Made by a program: the position numbers and the translations under genes
Assembly: GCF_000337615.1 (NCBI RefSeq)
Contig: NZ_AOII01000039.1
Coordinates: 1 to 35,021 of the forward strand
Direction: 5' to 3'
From: Natrinema pallidum DSM 3751
GTDB taxonomy: Archaea > Halobacteriota > Halobacteria > Halobacteriales > Natrialbaceae
DNA: 35,021 nucleotides
Notes under the pieces: model-generated
Database searches by the model: none
What the model was told of the DNA's origin: nothing
What the model saw: the letters and a program-made list of their open reading frames with translations, nothing else
In this document: positions 7,749 through 15,700 of the stretch, one piece after another
How positions within the stretch are numbered: the first letter of the stretch is position 1
Layout of the letters: each line of letters starts with the position of its first letter

Positions 7749-8609
7749 TTACTGGGTTGCGTCGCACCAACCGACCGCTGTGCACGCTGCGAGCGTACCG
7801 ACGGTACAGGTGACGCCAGTCTGCGAAACGAGGTATGTACACAAGGCACCGACTGCCAGGCTGCCCAGACCTGATAGCGCAGCCGTAGCGACGACAGCGT
7901 CAACACAGGCACCATAGCTGAGGGTACCCGAGCCGATAACACAGGCCGAGTCTACTAGCGTCATACAAACCGTACAAGATGGCTCCGGAAAGCTCGCTTT
8001 CGGCTGGAGGTCCGAAGAAACACCAACTGCTGATTCAGTCGTTTCATTGATCTTCCTAACACGTCCGTTTTGTTGTCCGAACGTGGTCATTCGGACCTGA
8101 CTGCCCGCTTCGCTGCTTTGAAGACTAAGATCACTCTGAACATTTGCCCCATCAGTACGTTCGCGAGCACCTGCGAAGGCGGCGATGGGGTTCCGCTCCC
8201 CATCCTCTTTGATCGAAATCGCGAAAATAATACCGCTGTTGTTTGGCGAGAATTGTTCCGCGTTCGGCGGTTTAAACGGGATGTGTGTGATGACCGGCTC
8301 GGCGGCATTGAGTTTCTGGTTATCCGTAACGAGCTCGAGAGAAAGCGGAGTCTCAAGGTCTCGTGAGAGCCTCGTTTCTGCCTCCACACTGTCTGCTAGT
8401 GACGTTATCTTCTCGCTGTCGATAATCGCCTCTGTATCTTCAACGGACCGTCCTTCTTCGCGCGGTTCAATTCTCTCAATCGTTACGTCGTTATCGATAT
8501 CTTGCTGATCAGCAGCCGCGATACCGGGAATAATGGAAATCGTTCCACCGATTCCTATTGATTTTAATACGTTTCGTCTATCGAAGTTTGGTGAATTGCT
8601 GTTCGCCAT
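7749..8609 (-). CDS. Halocin C8-like antimicrobial peptide precursor
   Basis: The 286-residue precursor starts with a Tat signal (DRRNVLKSIGIGG, residues 10-22, cut probably after AAA at 31-33). A polar middle domain (about 36-205) is followed by a hydrophobic, cysteine-rich C-terminus (212-286, cysteines 212, 215, 223, 235, 257, 268, 276, 282). This begins C-x2-C-x7-C and ends C-x7-C-x5-C; from memory, halocin C8 begins C-x2-C-x7-C and ends C-x8-C-x5-C. The architecture and sizes (286 against about 283 residues; 75 against 76 for the peptide) match the C8 precursor, whose N-terminal part is the immunity protein HalI, so the middle domain here may protect the producer. The ATG at 8609 is chosen over 8651 for its TATA spacing. 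Lower GC suggests acquired DNA. No dedicated transporter or regulator gene is adjacent. Confidence 0.8.
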   Translation of the reverse strand: MANSNSPNFDRRNVLKSIGIGGTISIIPGIAAADQQDIDNDVTIERIEPREEGRSVEDTEAIIDSEKITSLADSVEAETRLSRDLETPLSLELVTDNQKLNAAEPVITHIPFKPPNAEQFSPNNSGIIFAISIKEDGERNPIAAFAGARERTDGANVQSDLSLQSSEAGSQVRMTTFGQQNGRVRKINETTESAVGVSSDLQPKASFPEPSCTVCMTLVDSACVIGSGTLSYGACVDAVVATAALSGLGSLAVGALCTYLVSQTGVTCTVGTLAACTAVGWCDATQ

Positions 8610-8633
8610 ATACAACAGACATATCTGATGCAA

Positions 8634-8643
8634 CTTATAATTT
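8634..8643 (-). promoter_or_regulatory. TATA-like box for the halocin C8-like gene
   Basis: The minus strand reads AAATTATAAG, centred about 29 nt before the ATG at 8609. The upstream ATG at 8651 precedes the box, so it cannot lie on a transcript from this promoter. Confidence 0.6.
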
Positions 8644-8658
8644 TCCGTCATATTAGTT

Positions 8659-8692
8659 TTTCATATATTAATATTGCATATTTCATATATTA
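8659..8692. repeat. Paired 12-bp direct repeats upstream of the halocin-like promoter
   Basis: TTTCATATATTA occurs at 8659-8670 and again at 8681-8692. The 22-nt period is about two helical turns, so both copies face the same side of the DNA. They lie just upstream of the TATA box, where a haloarchaeal activator would bind. The regulator is unknown. Confidence 0.6.
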
Positions 8693-8790
8693 GTAATCGT
8701 GGGTGTGGTAGGGAGATCGATGGCAGAAATCTATGAATAGAGAACGTAAATTCGAAAGAGCGACCGATCAGATTCCAAGAGTAGGGTGAC

Positions 8791-8868
8791 TCAATTGAGC
8801 ACCTTCTGTGGCCAGGTTCGGTCGCACTCGGTAGAGATCCGTTTGAGTTTCCGATCGATGTCTTGCAT
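8791..8868 (-). CDS. Possible 25-residue ORF or gene remnant
   Basis: ATG 8868 to TGA 8793-8791 reads MQDIDRKLKRISTECDRTWP and then five more residues (QKVLN). The charged, helix-like composition looks protein-coding, but it is short, has no clear promoter, and may be the start of a decayed gene in the AT-rich island. No function is assigned. Confidence 0.2.
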   Translation of the reverse strand: MQDIDRKLKRISTECDRTWPQKVLN

Positions 8869-8950
8869 CGTCTAAAAGCGACTGTCAGACGAGGGGGCGT
8901 CTAAATCCCGCTTCGAAAACAGTATCCCGCCGTCCGCTGTACGTTCATGC

Positions 8951-10045
8951 ATGGACCCGCGAATCCGCGAACACGCAGAGATCATCGCCAACCACTCGGT
9001 CGATCTGGAGGCGGGCGACAACGTCGTCATCGATGCCCACCCGGTCGCCGAGGATCTGGTCGTCGCGCTCCACGAAGTGATCGGCGACCTGGGAGCGAAC
9101 CCGGTCACGACGAGCCAGCGAACCGGCAAACGACAGCAGCGTGCGTATCTCCGCGCGGCCGACGACGAGTTCGAAACGCCCGAACACGAACTCGCGCTCA
9201 TCGAGAACACGGACGTCTACATCGCCGTTCGCGCGACGGACAACGCCACCCAGACCAGCGATGTCGACCCCGAAATCAGCGCGGCCTACCAGCAGGCCCA
9301 GCGCCCCATTCTCGAGGAGCGGCTCTCCAAGCGCTGGTGTCTCACGCAGTACCCCGCGCCGGCCAACGCCCAGCTCGCGGAGATGAGCACCGAGGGCTAC
9401 GAGAACTTCGTCTGGGACGCCGTCAACAAGGACTGGGACGAACAGCGTGAACATCAGGCGAACATGGTCGAGATCATGGACCCCGCCGCGGAGGTCCGCA
9501 TCGTCAGCGGCGACACGACCGACGTGACGATGTCCGTCGACGGCAACCCGACGATCAACGACCACGGCGAGCATAACCTCCCCGGCGGCGAGGTCTTCAC
9601 CGCGCCCCAACCCGACAGCGTCGAGGGCGAGGTGCTGTTCGACATGCCGCTGTACCATCAGGGCCGCGAGATCACGGACGTCTACCTCGAGTTCGAGGGC
9701 GGCGAGGTCGTCTCCCACTCGGCAGCGAAGAACGAGGACGTGCTGACGGAAGTACTCAACACCGACGACGGCGCGCGCCGACTGGGCGAACTCGGTATCG
9801 GAATGAATCGCGACATCGACCGGTTCACCTACAACATGCTCTTCGACGAGAAGATGGGCGACACCGTCCACATGGCCGTCGGTCGGGCCTACGACAATAC
9901 CGTCGGTGAGGGCAACGAGGCCAACGATTCGGCGGTCCACGTCGACATGATCGTCGACATGAGCGAGGACTCGTTCATCGAAGTCGACGGCGACGTGATC
10001 CAGCGAAACGGGACGTTCCGGTTCGAGGACGGCTTCGAAGAGTAG
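8951..10045 (+). CDS. M29-family aminopeptidase
   Basis: The 364-residue product has the thermophilic metalloaminopeptidase (M29, AmpS/AmpT) fold: an N-terminal region (IREHAEIIANHSVDLEAGD), a middle part with QYPAPANAQLAEMS (133-146), and a C-terminal metal site. Candidate metal ligands are E214 (GGEVFTAP), E280 (GELGIGMN), H307 (KMGDTVHMAVG) and the H330/D332 pair (VHVDMIVD). It removes N-terminal residues from peptides in the cytoplasm, probably with two divalent metals. The length is slightly short of the usual 370-410 but all blocks are present. The ATG at 8951 overlaps another ATG at 8947 in a different frame. It is a single gene with its promoter in the AT-rich gap. Confidence 0.88.
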   Translation: MDPRIREHAEIIANHSVDLEAGDNVVIDAHPVAEDLVVALHEVIGDLGANPVTTSQRTGKRQQRAYLRAADDEFETPEHELALIENTDVYIAVRATDNATQTSDVDPEISAAYQQAQRPILEERLSKRWCLTQYPAPANAQLAEMSTEGYENFVWDAVNKDWDEQREHQANMVEIMDPAAEVRIVSGDTTDVTMSVDGNPTINDHGEHNLPGGEVFTAPQPDSVEGEVLFDMPLYHQGREITDVYLEFEGGEVVSHSAAKNEDVLTEVLNTDDGARRLGELGIGMNRDIDRFTYNMLFDEKMGDTVHMAVGRAYDNTVGEGNEANDSAVHVDMIVDMSEDSFIEVDGDVIQRNGTFRFEDGFEE

Positions 10046-10184
10046 GTTCCGAGCGGGCGGATATCGGCACGCATCGCGTGGGCCCGCGGGACGAATCCGC
10101 CGTCGGGGCCGGCGACAACAGGCGTACGATCGACGACGCTGACCGGTACCGGCGATCGCGACCCGGGTGGGTGCCACCGAATGG

Positions 10185-10193
10185 GTTTATACT
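10185..10193 (+). promoter_or_regulatory. TATA-like box for the universal stress protein
   Basis: GTTTATACT lies 22-30 nt before the ATG at 10215. This favours 10215 over the upstream in-frame ATG at 10167, which precedes the box. Confidence 0.6.
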
Positions 10194-10214
10194 CTCGGAA
10201 GAGCTATCAGACGT

Positions 10215-10631
10215 ATGGAAGTACTCGTCGCGTACGATGGGTCGAAGCCCGCACAGAAGGCAGTCGAACACGCGTTTTCGACGTATCCGGACGCCGAGAT
10301 CGTGCTGCTGCGCGTCGTCGAGGCGGCAGGCGGGTCCACGGAGGCGGGGATCAATATGGTCCAGGAGATGCTTCGGGAGCGAGAGGAGACGGTCTCCGAG
10401 GAACTCCCCGACGAAATCGCGGCGATCGTCGGCGACCCCGACATCGAGTTTCGGACCGAGACCGTCGTCGGGAAGCCCGCGCGCGAAATCGTTCGGTTCG
10501 CCGAGGACCACGACGTCGACCACATCGTCATCGGAAGCCACGGACGGTCCGGTCTCTCCCGCGTCCTGCTCGGCAGCGTCGCCGAAAAAATCGTCCGACG
10601 CGCCCCCATGCCGGTTACCGTTATCCGCTGA
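10215..10631 (+). CDS. Universal stress protein, UspA family
   Basis: The 138-residue UspA-like domain begins MEVLVAYDGS and carries the nucleotide-binding signature G-x2-G-x9-G-S (G107, G110, G120, S121), so it is of the ATP-binding type. A helix with MVQEMLREREETVSEEL (48-64) and the strand VDHIVIGSHG are typical. Members are small cytoplasmic dimers linked to stress survival; haloarchaea carry many copies. The start is fixed by a TATA-like box and by family alignment. It is a single gene, convergent with the hydrolase of the flavoprotein-VOC-hydrolase operon. Confidence 0.93.
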   Translation: MEVLVAYDGSKPAQKAVEHAFSTYPDAEIVLLRVVEAAGGSTEAGINMVQEMLREREETVSEELPDEIAAIVGDPDIEFRTETVVGKPAREIVRFAEDHDVDHIVIGSHGRSGLSRVLLGSVAEKIVRRAPMPVTVIR

Positions 10632-10669
10632 TCGGACACGCGAGGACGGCCGTGGCTCACTCTCGCCGC

Positions 10670-11320
10670 TCAGTCGACCAGCGCCGCAACTAGGTCCGCG
10701 ACGGCCGCCAGTTCGTCCTCGTTGATGCCGTGGCCCATCCCCTCGTAGAGCCGTGCGGTGACGTCGGCGTTCATCTCCTCGAACACGGCGGCCGTGTCGT
10801 GGACCCGCTCTTCGGGAATGTGGGGATCGTCGTCGCTACAGCCGAGGAAAACCGGCGTTCCCTCGAGGTCGCCGGGGTAGTCGTCGTCGAGCTGCGCGCC
10901 GATGAGTCCGCCGCTGAGGGCTGCCACCCCGCCGTACCGCCGCGGGTTGCGCGCAACGTACTCGCTGGCGAGACAGCCGCCCTGCGAGAAGCCGAGTAGC
11001 ATGACCCGATCGGTCGGAATCCCGGCGTCGATGGCCGTCTCGATGGCATCGCTGATGGCCTGCAGGCCCGATGATCTGCCGGGCTCGTTGCGCTCGACCG
11101 GTGCCAGAAACGAGTCCGGGTACCAGGTCTGTCGCGCGGCCTGCGGGGCGAGAACCGCGACGCCCTCGCGGTGGACCTCGTCGGCGATCCGGAGCATCCC
11201 GCGGGCGCTTGCGCCCCGGCCGTGAGTGCACACGAGCGCCGCGTCAGCGTCCGCGAGGTCGGTCCCGCCCGTCACGAGCGGCTGGTTTTGATGCGGCCCG
11301 TCGATGCGGTCCGCGCTCAT
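10670..11320 (-). CDS. Phospholipase/carboxylesterase-type alpha/beta hydrolase
   Basis: The 216-residue serine hydrolase has THGRGA near residue 32, the nucleophile elbow GFSQGG (110-115, S112), an acid in CSDDDPHIP (161-169), and the histidine in GMGHGI (H197). It belongs to the carboxylesterase 2 / YpfH-MhqD-like group acting on small esters or lysophospholipids. Its ATG overlaps the TGA of the VOC gene by 4 nt, so the two are translationally coupled. The frame stays open for 460 codons upstream, but those codons lie antisense to, or out of frame with, the real neighbouring genes. Pairing with a VOC dioxygenase recalls MhqO-MhqD of Bacillus quinone resistance; this is analogy only. Confidence 0.9.
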   Translation of the reverse strand: MSADRIDGPHQNQPLVTGGTDLADADAALVCTHGRGASARGMLRIADEVHREGVAVLAPQAARQTWYPDSFLAPVERNEPGRSSGLQAISDAIETAIDAGIPTDRVMLLGFSQGGCLASEYVARNPRRYGGVAALSGGLIGAQLDDDYPGDLEGTPVFLGCSDDDPHIPEERVHDTAAVFEEMNADVTARLYEGMGHGINEDELAAVADLVAALVD

Positions 11321-11940
11321 TCGACGCCACCGACGCCCGAACTGGCTTCGGGAAGGTCGTATTCGATCACCTCGAGACCCAGTGCGTCGATCGCACCGCG
11401 GAGGTGTTCGTCCTTGGCGTACTCGGCACCGTCTTCCTCGCGGCGTTCCTGTGCCTTCGCCAGCACGTCGCCCCGGCGGTCGTCGGGAATCTCGTACTTG
11501 TCCGCCGAGAGTTCGATGACGAGGCCGTTGTTGTCCGTGGTGTAGATCGAGTGGAAGATGCCCCGATCGAAGACGTTGTACTGGTGGCCGGCGTCCGCCA
11601 GCGCCCGCATCGTGTCCTCGTACTCGTCCGGATCGATGCTGAAACAGAGGTGGTGGACGGCACCGGTACCGACGCGCTGTCCTCGCTGGTTCGACGGGCG
11701 GTCGTCGCTGACGAAGACGGTGAGGATGCGACCGTCGCCCGTGTCGAAGAACAGGTGGGTCTGAGAGGGGTCGTCGAGGTTCGGCTGGCGCAACACCAGC
11801 GGCATCCCGAGCAGGTCCCGGTAGAACTCGATCGTATCGTCCTCGTTGGACCCCCAGATGGTGATGTGATCGGTTCCGGTGGTGTGAATGGGGCTGTCCG
11901 GCAGTTCGGCGGTGACTGGAGTGCTGTGGTCGTCTGACAT
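11317..11940 (-). CDS. VOC-family ring-cleaving dioxygenase/glyoxalase-like protein
   Basis: The 207-residue vicinal-oxygen-chelate protein has two beta-alpha-beta-beta-beta modules. Likely metal ligands are H25 (TDHITIWG), H96 or H97 (GAVHHLCFSID) and E143 (GLVIELSA), the usual 2-His-1-Glu set for Fe(II) or Mn(II). The module DDTIEFYRDLLGMPLVLRQP is typical of extradiol dioxygenases and MhqO-like proteins. A C-terminal charged helix (about 155-180) extends past the fold. It is the middle gene of a three-gene minus-strand operon: 48 nt after the flavoprotein and overlapping the hydrolase by 4 nt. A role in quinone or aromatic detoxification is inferred from the context. Confidence 0.88.
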   Translation of the reverse strand: MSDDHSTPVTAELPDSPIHTTGTDHITIWGSNEDDTIEFYRDLLGMPLVLRQPNLDDPSQTHLFFDTGDGRILTVFVSDDRPSNQRGQRVGTGAVHHLCFSIDPDEYEDTMRALADAGHQYNVFDRGIFHSIYTTDNNGLVIELSADKYEIPDDRRGDVLAKAQERREEDGAEYAKDEHLRGAIDALGLEVIEYDLPEASSGVGGVE

Positions 11941-11988
11941 GGTGGTTGAATCTGGTCTCGTATCGGTCCCGACACGGGTTCGATCGGG

Positions 11989-12642
11989 TTACTCCGCGAG
12001 GTGGTTGCCGAAGACGCGCTCGGCATCGGCGGGAACGTTGAAGTCGTGGTAGTGCTCCCCACGAACGCTCGAGAGGATGTTGAGCGCTGCGGCGGCCCCG
12101 TCGCCGACGGCGATCGCGGCCTGCCACTCCTCGGCGCGGACCATCGCGCCGGTCGCGTAGACGCCCGCGAGGCTGGTCTCCATTTCGACGCCGACATCGA
12201 CGGTCCCGTCTTCGGCGAAGGCAACGCCGAGGTCGTCGGCGATGTCGCGGTTCGCGCCCGTCGCCAGGACGACGAAGTCGGCCTCGTACTCGCCGTCGGC
12301 GTCGACGGCGTCGCCGTCTGCTCGTTGCGTCTCCGACACAACGCTGGTCTCGACCACGAAGCCGTCGCCGGCCTCGCTGACCGCGGTCACTTCCTCGTTC
12401 TGTCGGCGATCGGCACCGAAGTCGTCGACCTGCTGGCGGGCCGTCGCCATGAATTCGCTGCCGCCGACCGAGCCGATCCCGAGGTAGTTGAACAGGTGTG
12501 CCTTGTGCATCCACGTCTCGTCGGTGTCGAACAGCGTCGTCTCGAGGCCGTTCTTCGCGGCAAAGAGGGCTGCACTCAGGCCGGCGGGGCCACCGCCGAC
12601 AACGATCACTGACGCGTCGTCTACGGTCGCTTCGTCGCTCAT
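11989..12642 (-). CDS. Small FAD-dependent oxidoreductase, thioredoxin-reductase-like without CxxC
   Basis: The 217-residue flavoprotein has the N-terminal FAD fold GGGPAGLSAALFAAKNG and a C-terminal strand AGVYATGAM, where the canonical motif is ATGD. It is shorter than thioredoxin reductase (about 310-330), and neither the NADPH domain nor the redox CxxC is visible. It therefore belongs to the group of short TrxB-like oxidoreductases seen in haloarchaea, and its electron donor is unclear. The ATG at 12642 is preferred over 12654 because a weak TATA-like box (ATTGATACG, about 12667-12675) fits it. It leads the operon with the VOC protein and the hydrolase; co-function in redox detoxification is inferred. 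Confidence 0.85.
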   Translation of the reverse strand: MSDEATVDDASVIVVGGGPAGLSAALFAAKNGLETTLFDTDETWMHKAHLFNYLGIGSVGGSEFMATARQQVDDFGADRRQNEEVTAVSEAGDGFVVETSVVSETQRADGDAVDADGEYEADFVVLATGANRDIADDLGVAFAEDGTVDVGVEMETSLAGVYATGAMVRAEEWQAAIAVGDGAAAALNILSSVRGEHYHDFNVPADAERVFGNHLAE

Positions 12643-12775
12643 GTGGGTACACAATGTCCCGCAGTCGTATCAATCCAGCAGCTACCCCGGGACAACCTCG
12701 TAACACCGGTGTTACCGGTCACGGGGCCCACCGACTGCGGCCCGGCCTACCACCGACCGACCGGGCGTGGGTCCG

Positions 12776-15700
12776 CTATTTCCCGCCACCGTGATGTCCG
12801 GGTGTGTGGCCGCTATTGCCCGGCGGGCTACCGCCGTGGCCCGGTGTCTGGCCGCTGTTGCCGGGACCGTTGCCGCGGTGGCCCCGCGCGTGACCGCTGT
12901 TGCCGGGTGCCTCGTCGGCGTCGTCCGTCCGGTCCGACGGCTCGTAGGCGTCAAACAGCGGGAAGGAGTGATTAAACGCCGCCGTCTCGAGGACCGCAGG
13001 ATCGTCCGCGAGGTTCCGATCCGGGTCGACGACCCGATCCGTGTTGAACCGGAGGTCCGTCCCGAGTTGGGCGGCGAGTCGATTCAGGTGTCGGGTGTGA
13101 TCGGCGTCGGCCGCCGCGCTGCCCAGCAGGACGACCGCGCCGCCCGCGTTCCGATACTCGCGCAACGCGAGGCAATCGCCGACCGCGAGTTCGTGCGCGG
13201 GCGCGGAGAGCAAAACGGCACGCGGCGGCTCCGATTCGTCGGGCAGCGTGCGCTCGAGATCGTTTATCTGGCGGAGCCGTTCGTCGACCCCCTCGAGATA
13301 CCGGCGGTAGTACTTACAGTCCTCGAGGGAGAGCGAGCCCGCGGCGTTGAACTGACCCTGTCCGCCGGCGAGTATCACGTCGCCGTCGGTCTCGGAGAGG
13401 CAGTCGAGCAGGTTCGTCAGGAACGGGAAGTTGCCGTAGCCGCTCGTGTCCGCGCCGAAGCCCTCGTCCGCCTCGTAGCGTTCGTCGATCAGCAGCCCGC
13501 CGACGAGCGCCACCCGTCGCCGTTCATCGACGCCGACCAGCGGAACGTCGCCGTCGTAGGCGACGCCATCGCCCTCGAGGTGCTGCTCGGCGCTCGCGGC
13601 CGCCGACACGGCGACCCGCTCGTCCCGGACGCGACCGCCGGTCCGGCCCCGAGCGCTGCGAATGCTCCGGGCCGATGGGACGAACAGGTCTTCGACAGGC
13701 TCGTTGCGAATGGCGGTGCGCGCGTCGACATCGGATGCCGACCAGACCCCTCGACCCGCCGCGAGGGCGTTCTCCTCGAGCGCGGCGAACTCGTCGTGGG
13801 CCGCGAAGCCCGACGAGTAGACGCGGGCGTACCCGTCCGCGACGATCCGTCGGTTGTAGTTCACGGCGAACGAGCCGGCGTCGAAGTCGGCCGTGAAGTC
13901 GTCGGGATCGTAGTGGAGGTACCCCAGCAGTCGCCCGTAGTTCCCGCGTATCGGCTCCGCCTCGTCGAAGGTGATCTTGACGTGGCGACCCTCGAGATCA
14001 CCCTCGTCGACCGCCGCGCCGTCGGGTGCCAGCCGCTCGAGGGCGAACGCCGCCGCGCGCTCCCCCCAGTCGTGGAGGTGAACGGTCGCGTCGTCGGGAA
14101 TGCCGACCCACTCCCTGGGGCTGGCCGCCGTCGGCGGCGTCTCCGCAGTATCGACGCCGACGTTGCGAACGATCTCGCGGTGGCCGTACTCGGTGTCGAA
14201 CTCGACCTCGACGGTGTCGCCGTCGAACACGCGGGTGATTCGTCCGTAGTACTCTCCGTGGCGGTCGAACTCGATCCCGATTCCGTCCCGCCCGTCGAAG
14301 TAGTCGAATGCGGGCGAGAACTCCGTCGCGACCGGCTCGTAGACCGGACCGGCGTTTCGGACCTCGTCTTCGACCTGTCCCCCGTTGAACCGGAAGGCGA
14401 GGTCGAGTCGCTCGGCGATCTCGTTCAGAATCCCCGTTCGATCGTTCCCGCCGAAGTCCGACTGATCGAACAGGAAGAGCGCGCCCCCGTCGGCGACGAA
14501 CGACTCGAGGGCCGCGAGTTCCGACTCATCGAAGGTCGACTGGGGCGTCGTGATCACGAGTCCGTCGGCGTCCGCCAGCCCGACCGATCCCGACTCGTTC
14601 GGGACGTACGTCTCGTCGACGGCCGCCGTCGTGAACACGTGCTCGTCCCAGCCAGACGTATCGTCGGCGACCTGATCCGCGTTGAACCGGAACCCGAGGT
14701 CGAGTCGCGCGGCGATCTCATTGAGGGCACCCGTCTCGTTGTGGCCGCCGTAATCGGACTGGTCGTGGAGCAAGACGGCCCCGCCGTCGGCGACGAACGA
14801 CTCGAGGGCCGCGAGTTCGGCGTCGGTAAACGCTGTCGCGGGCGTCGTGATCACGACCGCATCGGCGTCGGGAGCCGTCGTTTCGTCCGCGCCGTCGCTC
14901 GCACCCTCGAGAACCGCCCGCAGGTCGTCGGCGGCGGTGACGGTGTACCCGTCGCCCTCGGCGTCGGCGATGAACGTCTCGAACCGGTCGGTATCGTAGT
15001 ACTGGTCGTGGCTCTCGTCCCAGTAGACGGTCCCGCCGTCGATCACCGCGTCCCAGACGCCCCGGACGAACGCCCGGTTCTCCTCGTGATCGCTGTCGTC
15101 CTCGACGAGCGGCGCACCGATCCCGACCACCCGATCGTCGCGGGTGAGCAGCGGAATCCGCTCGGCGTCGCCGTACTCGACGGCATCGGACCCAGTCCGA
15201 TCGCCGTTCGTCGCCGTCGGTTCCGCCCACGCCAGGACCTCCAAGTCGTCGTCCGCGGTGAGGTGTGCCTCGGTCAGCACGTCGCCACCGGGTGCTACCT
15301 GACTCGCCGTCGAATAGAACTGCAGGGTCGTTCCATCGGTTGCGAACTCCTCGAGCGCCCGGAGTTCGTAGCCGTTGTCGTCGGCATAGCGCCGGAAGGT
15401 GTCGTGCCTTGAGAGGTCCCAATACTGCTCGTGACTCTCGTCCCACAGCACCGTCCCCTCCGGCCCCAGCAGTTGCTCCCAGGCGTTCAGGACGAACTCC
15501 TCGTTGCCGACAGTGAAACCGCCGCGCTCGTCGCTGAGAAAGCCGGCACTGCCGATCCCCATCACGGTGCCGTCCTGCGTGATCAGCGGGATGCGTGCGT
15601 CCTCGTATGAGACGACATCAGCGTCGTCCGTTCCGTCGTCGGTACTCGTCACGTACGCGTTCTCGGACGCCCACGCGACGACGTGTTCCTCATCGGTGAG

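Larger units (their letters stand above)
8652..8950. other. AT-rich intergenic stretch, mostly non-coding
   Basis: It holds the paired direct repeats at 8659-8692, a possible 25-codon ORF at 8791-8868 (minus), and the promoter zone of the aminopeptidase. The first 100 bases are the most AT-rich in the window. No transposase was recognised. Confidence 0.5.

Noticed and set aside
7552..7842. 96-residue minus-strand frame downstream of the halocin-like gene
   Set aside because: It overlaps the halocin coding region out of frame and is Arg/Ser-rich, so it looks like a shadow.
11321..12706. Upstream extension of the hydrolase frame to 678 residues (minus)
   Set aside because: Only the last 216 residues form the hydrolase. 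The rest overlaps the VOC and flavoprotein genes out of frame and is arginine-rich and low in complexity.
12767..15412. 881-residue plus-strand frame
   Set aside because: It is antisense to the nuclease gene. It stays open because of GC-rich codon mirroring, and no family motif is visible.
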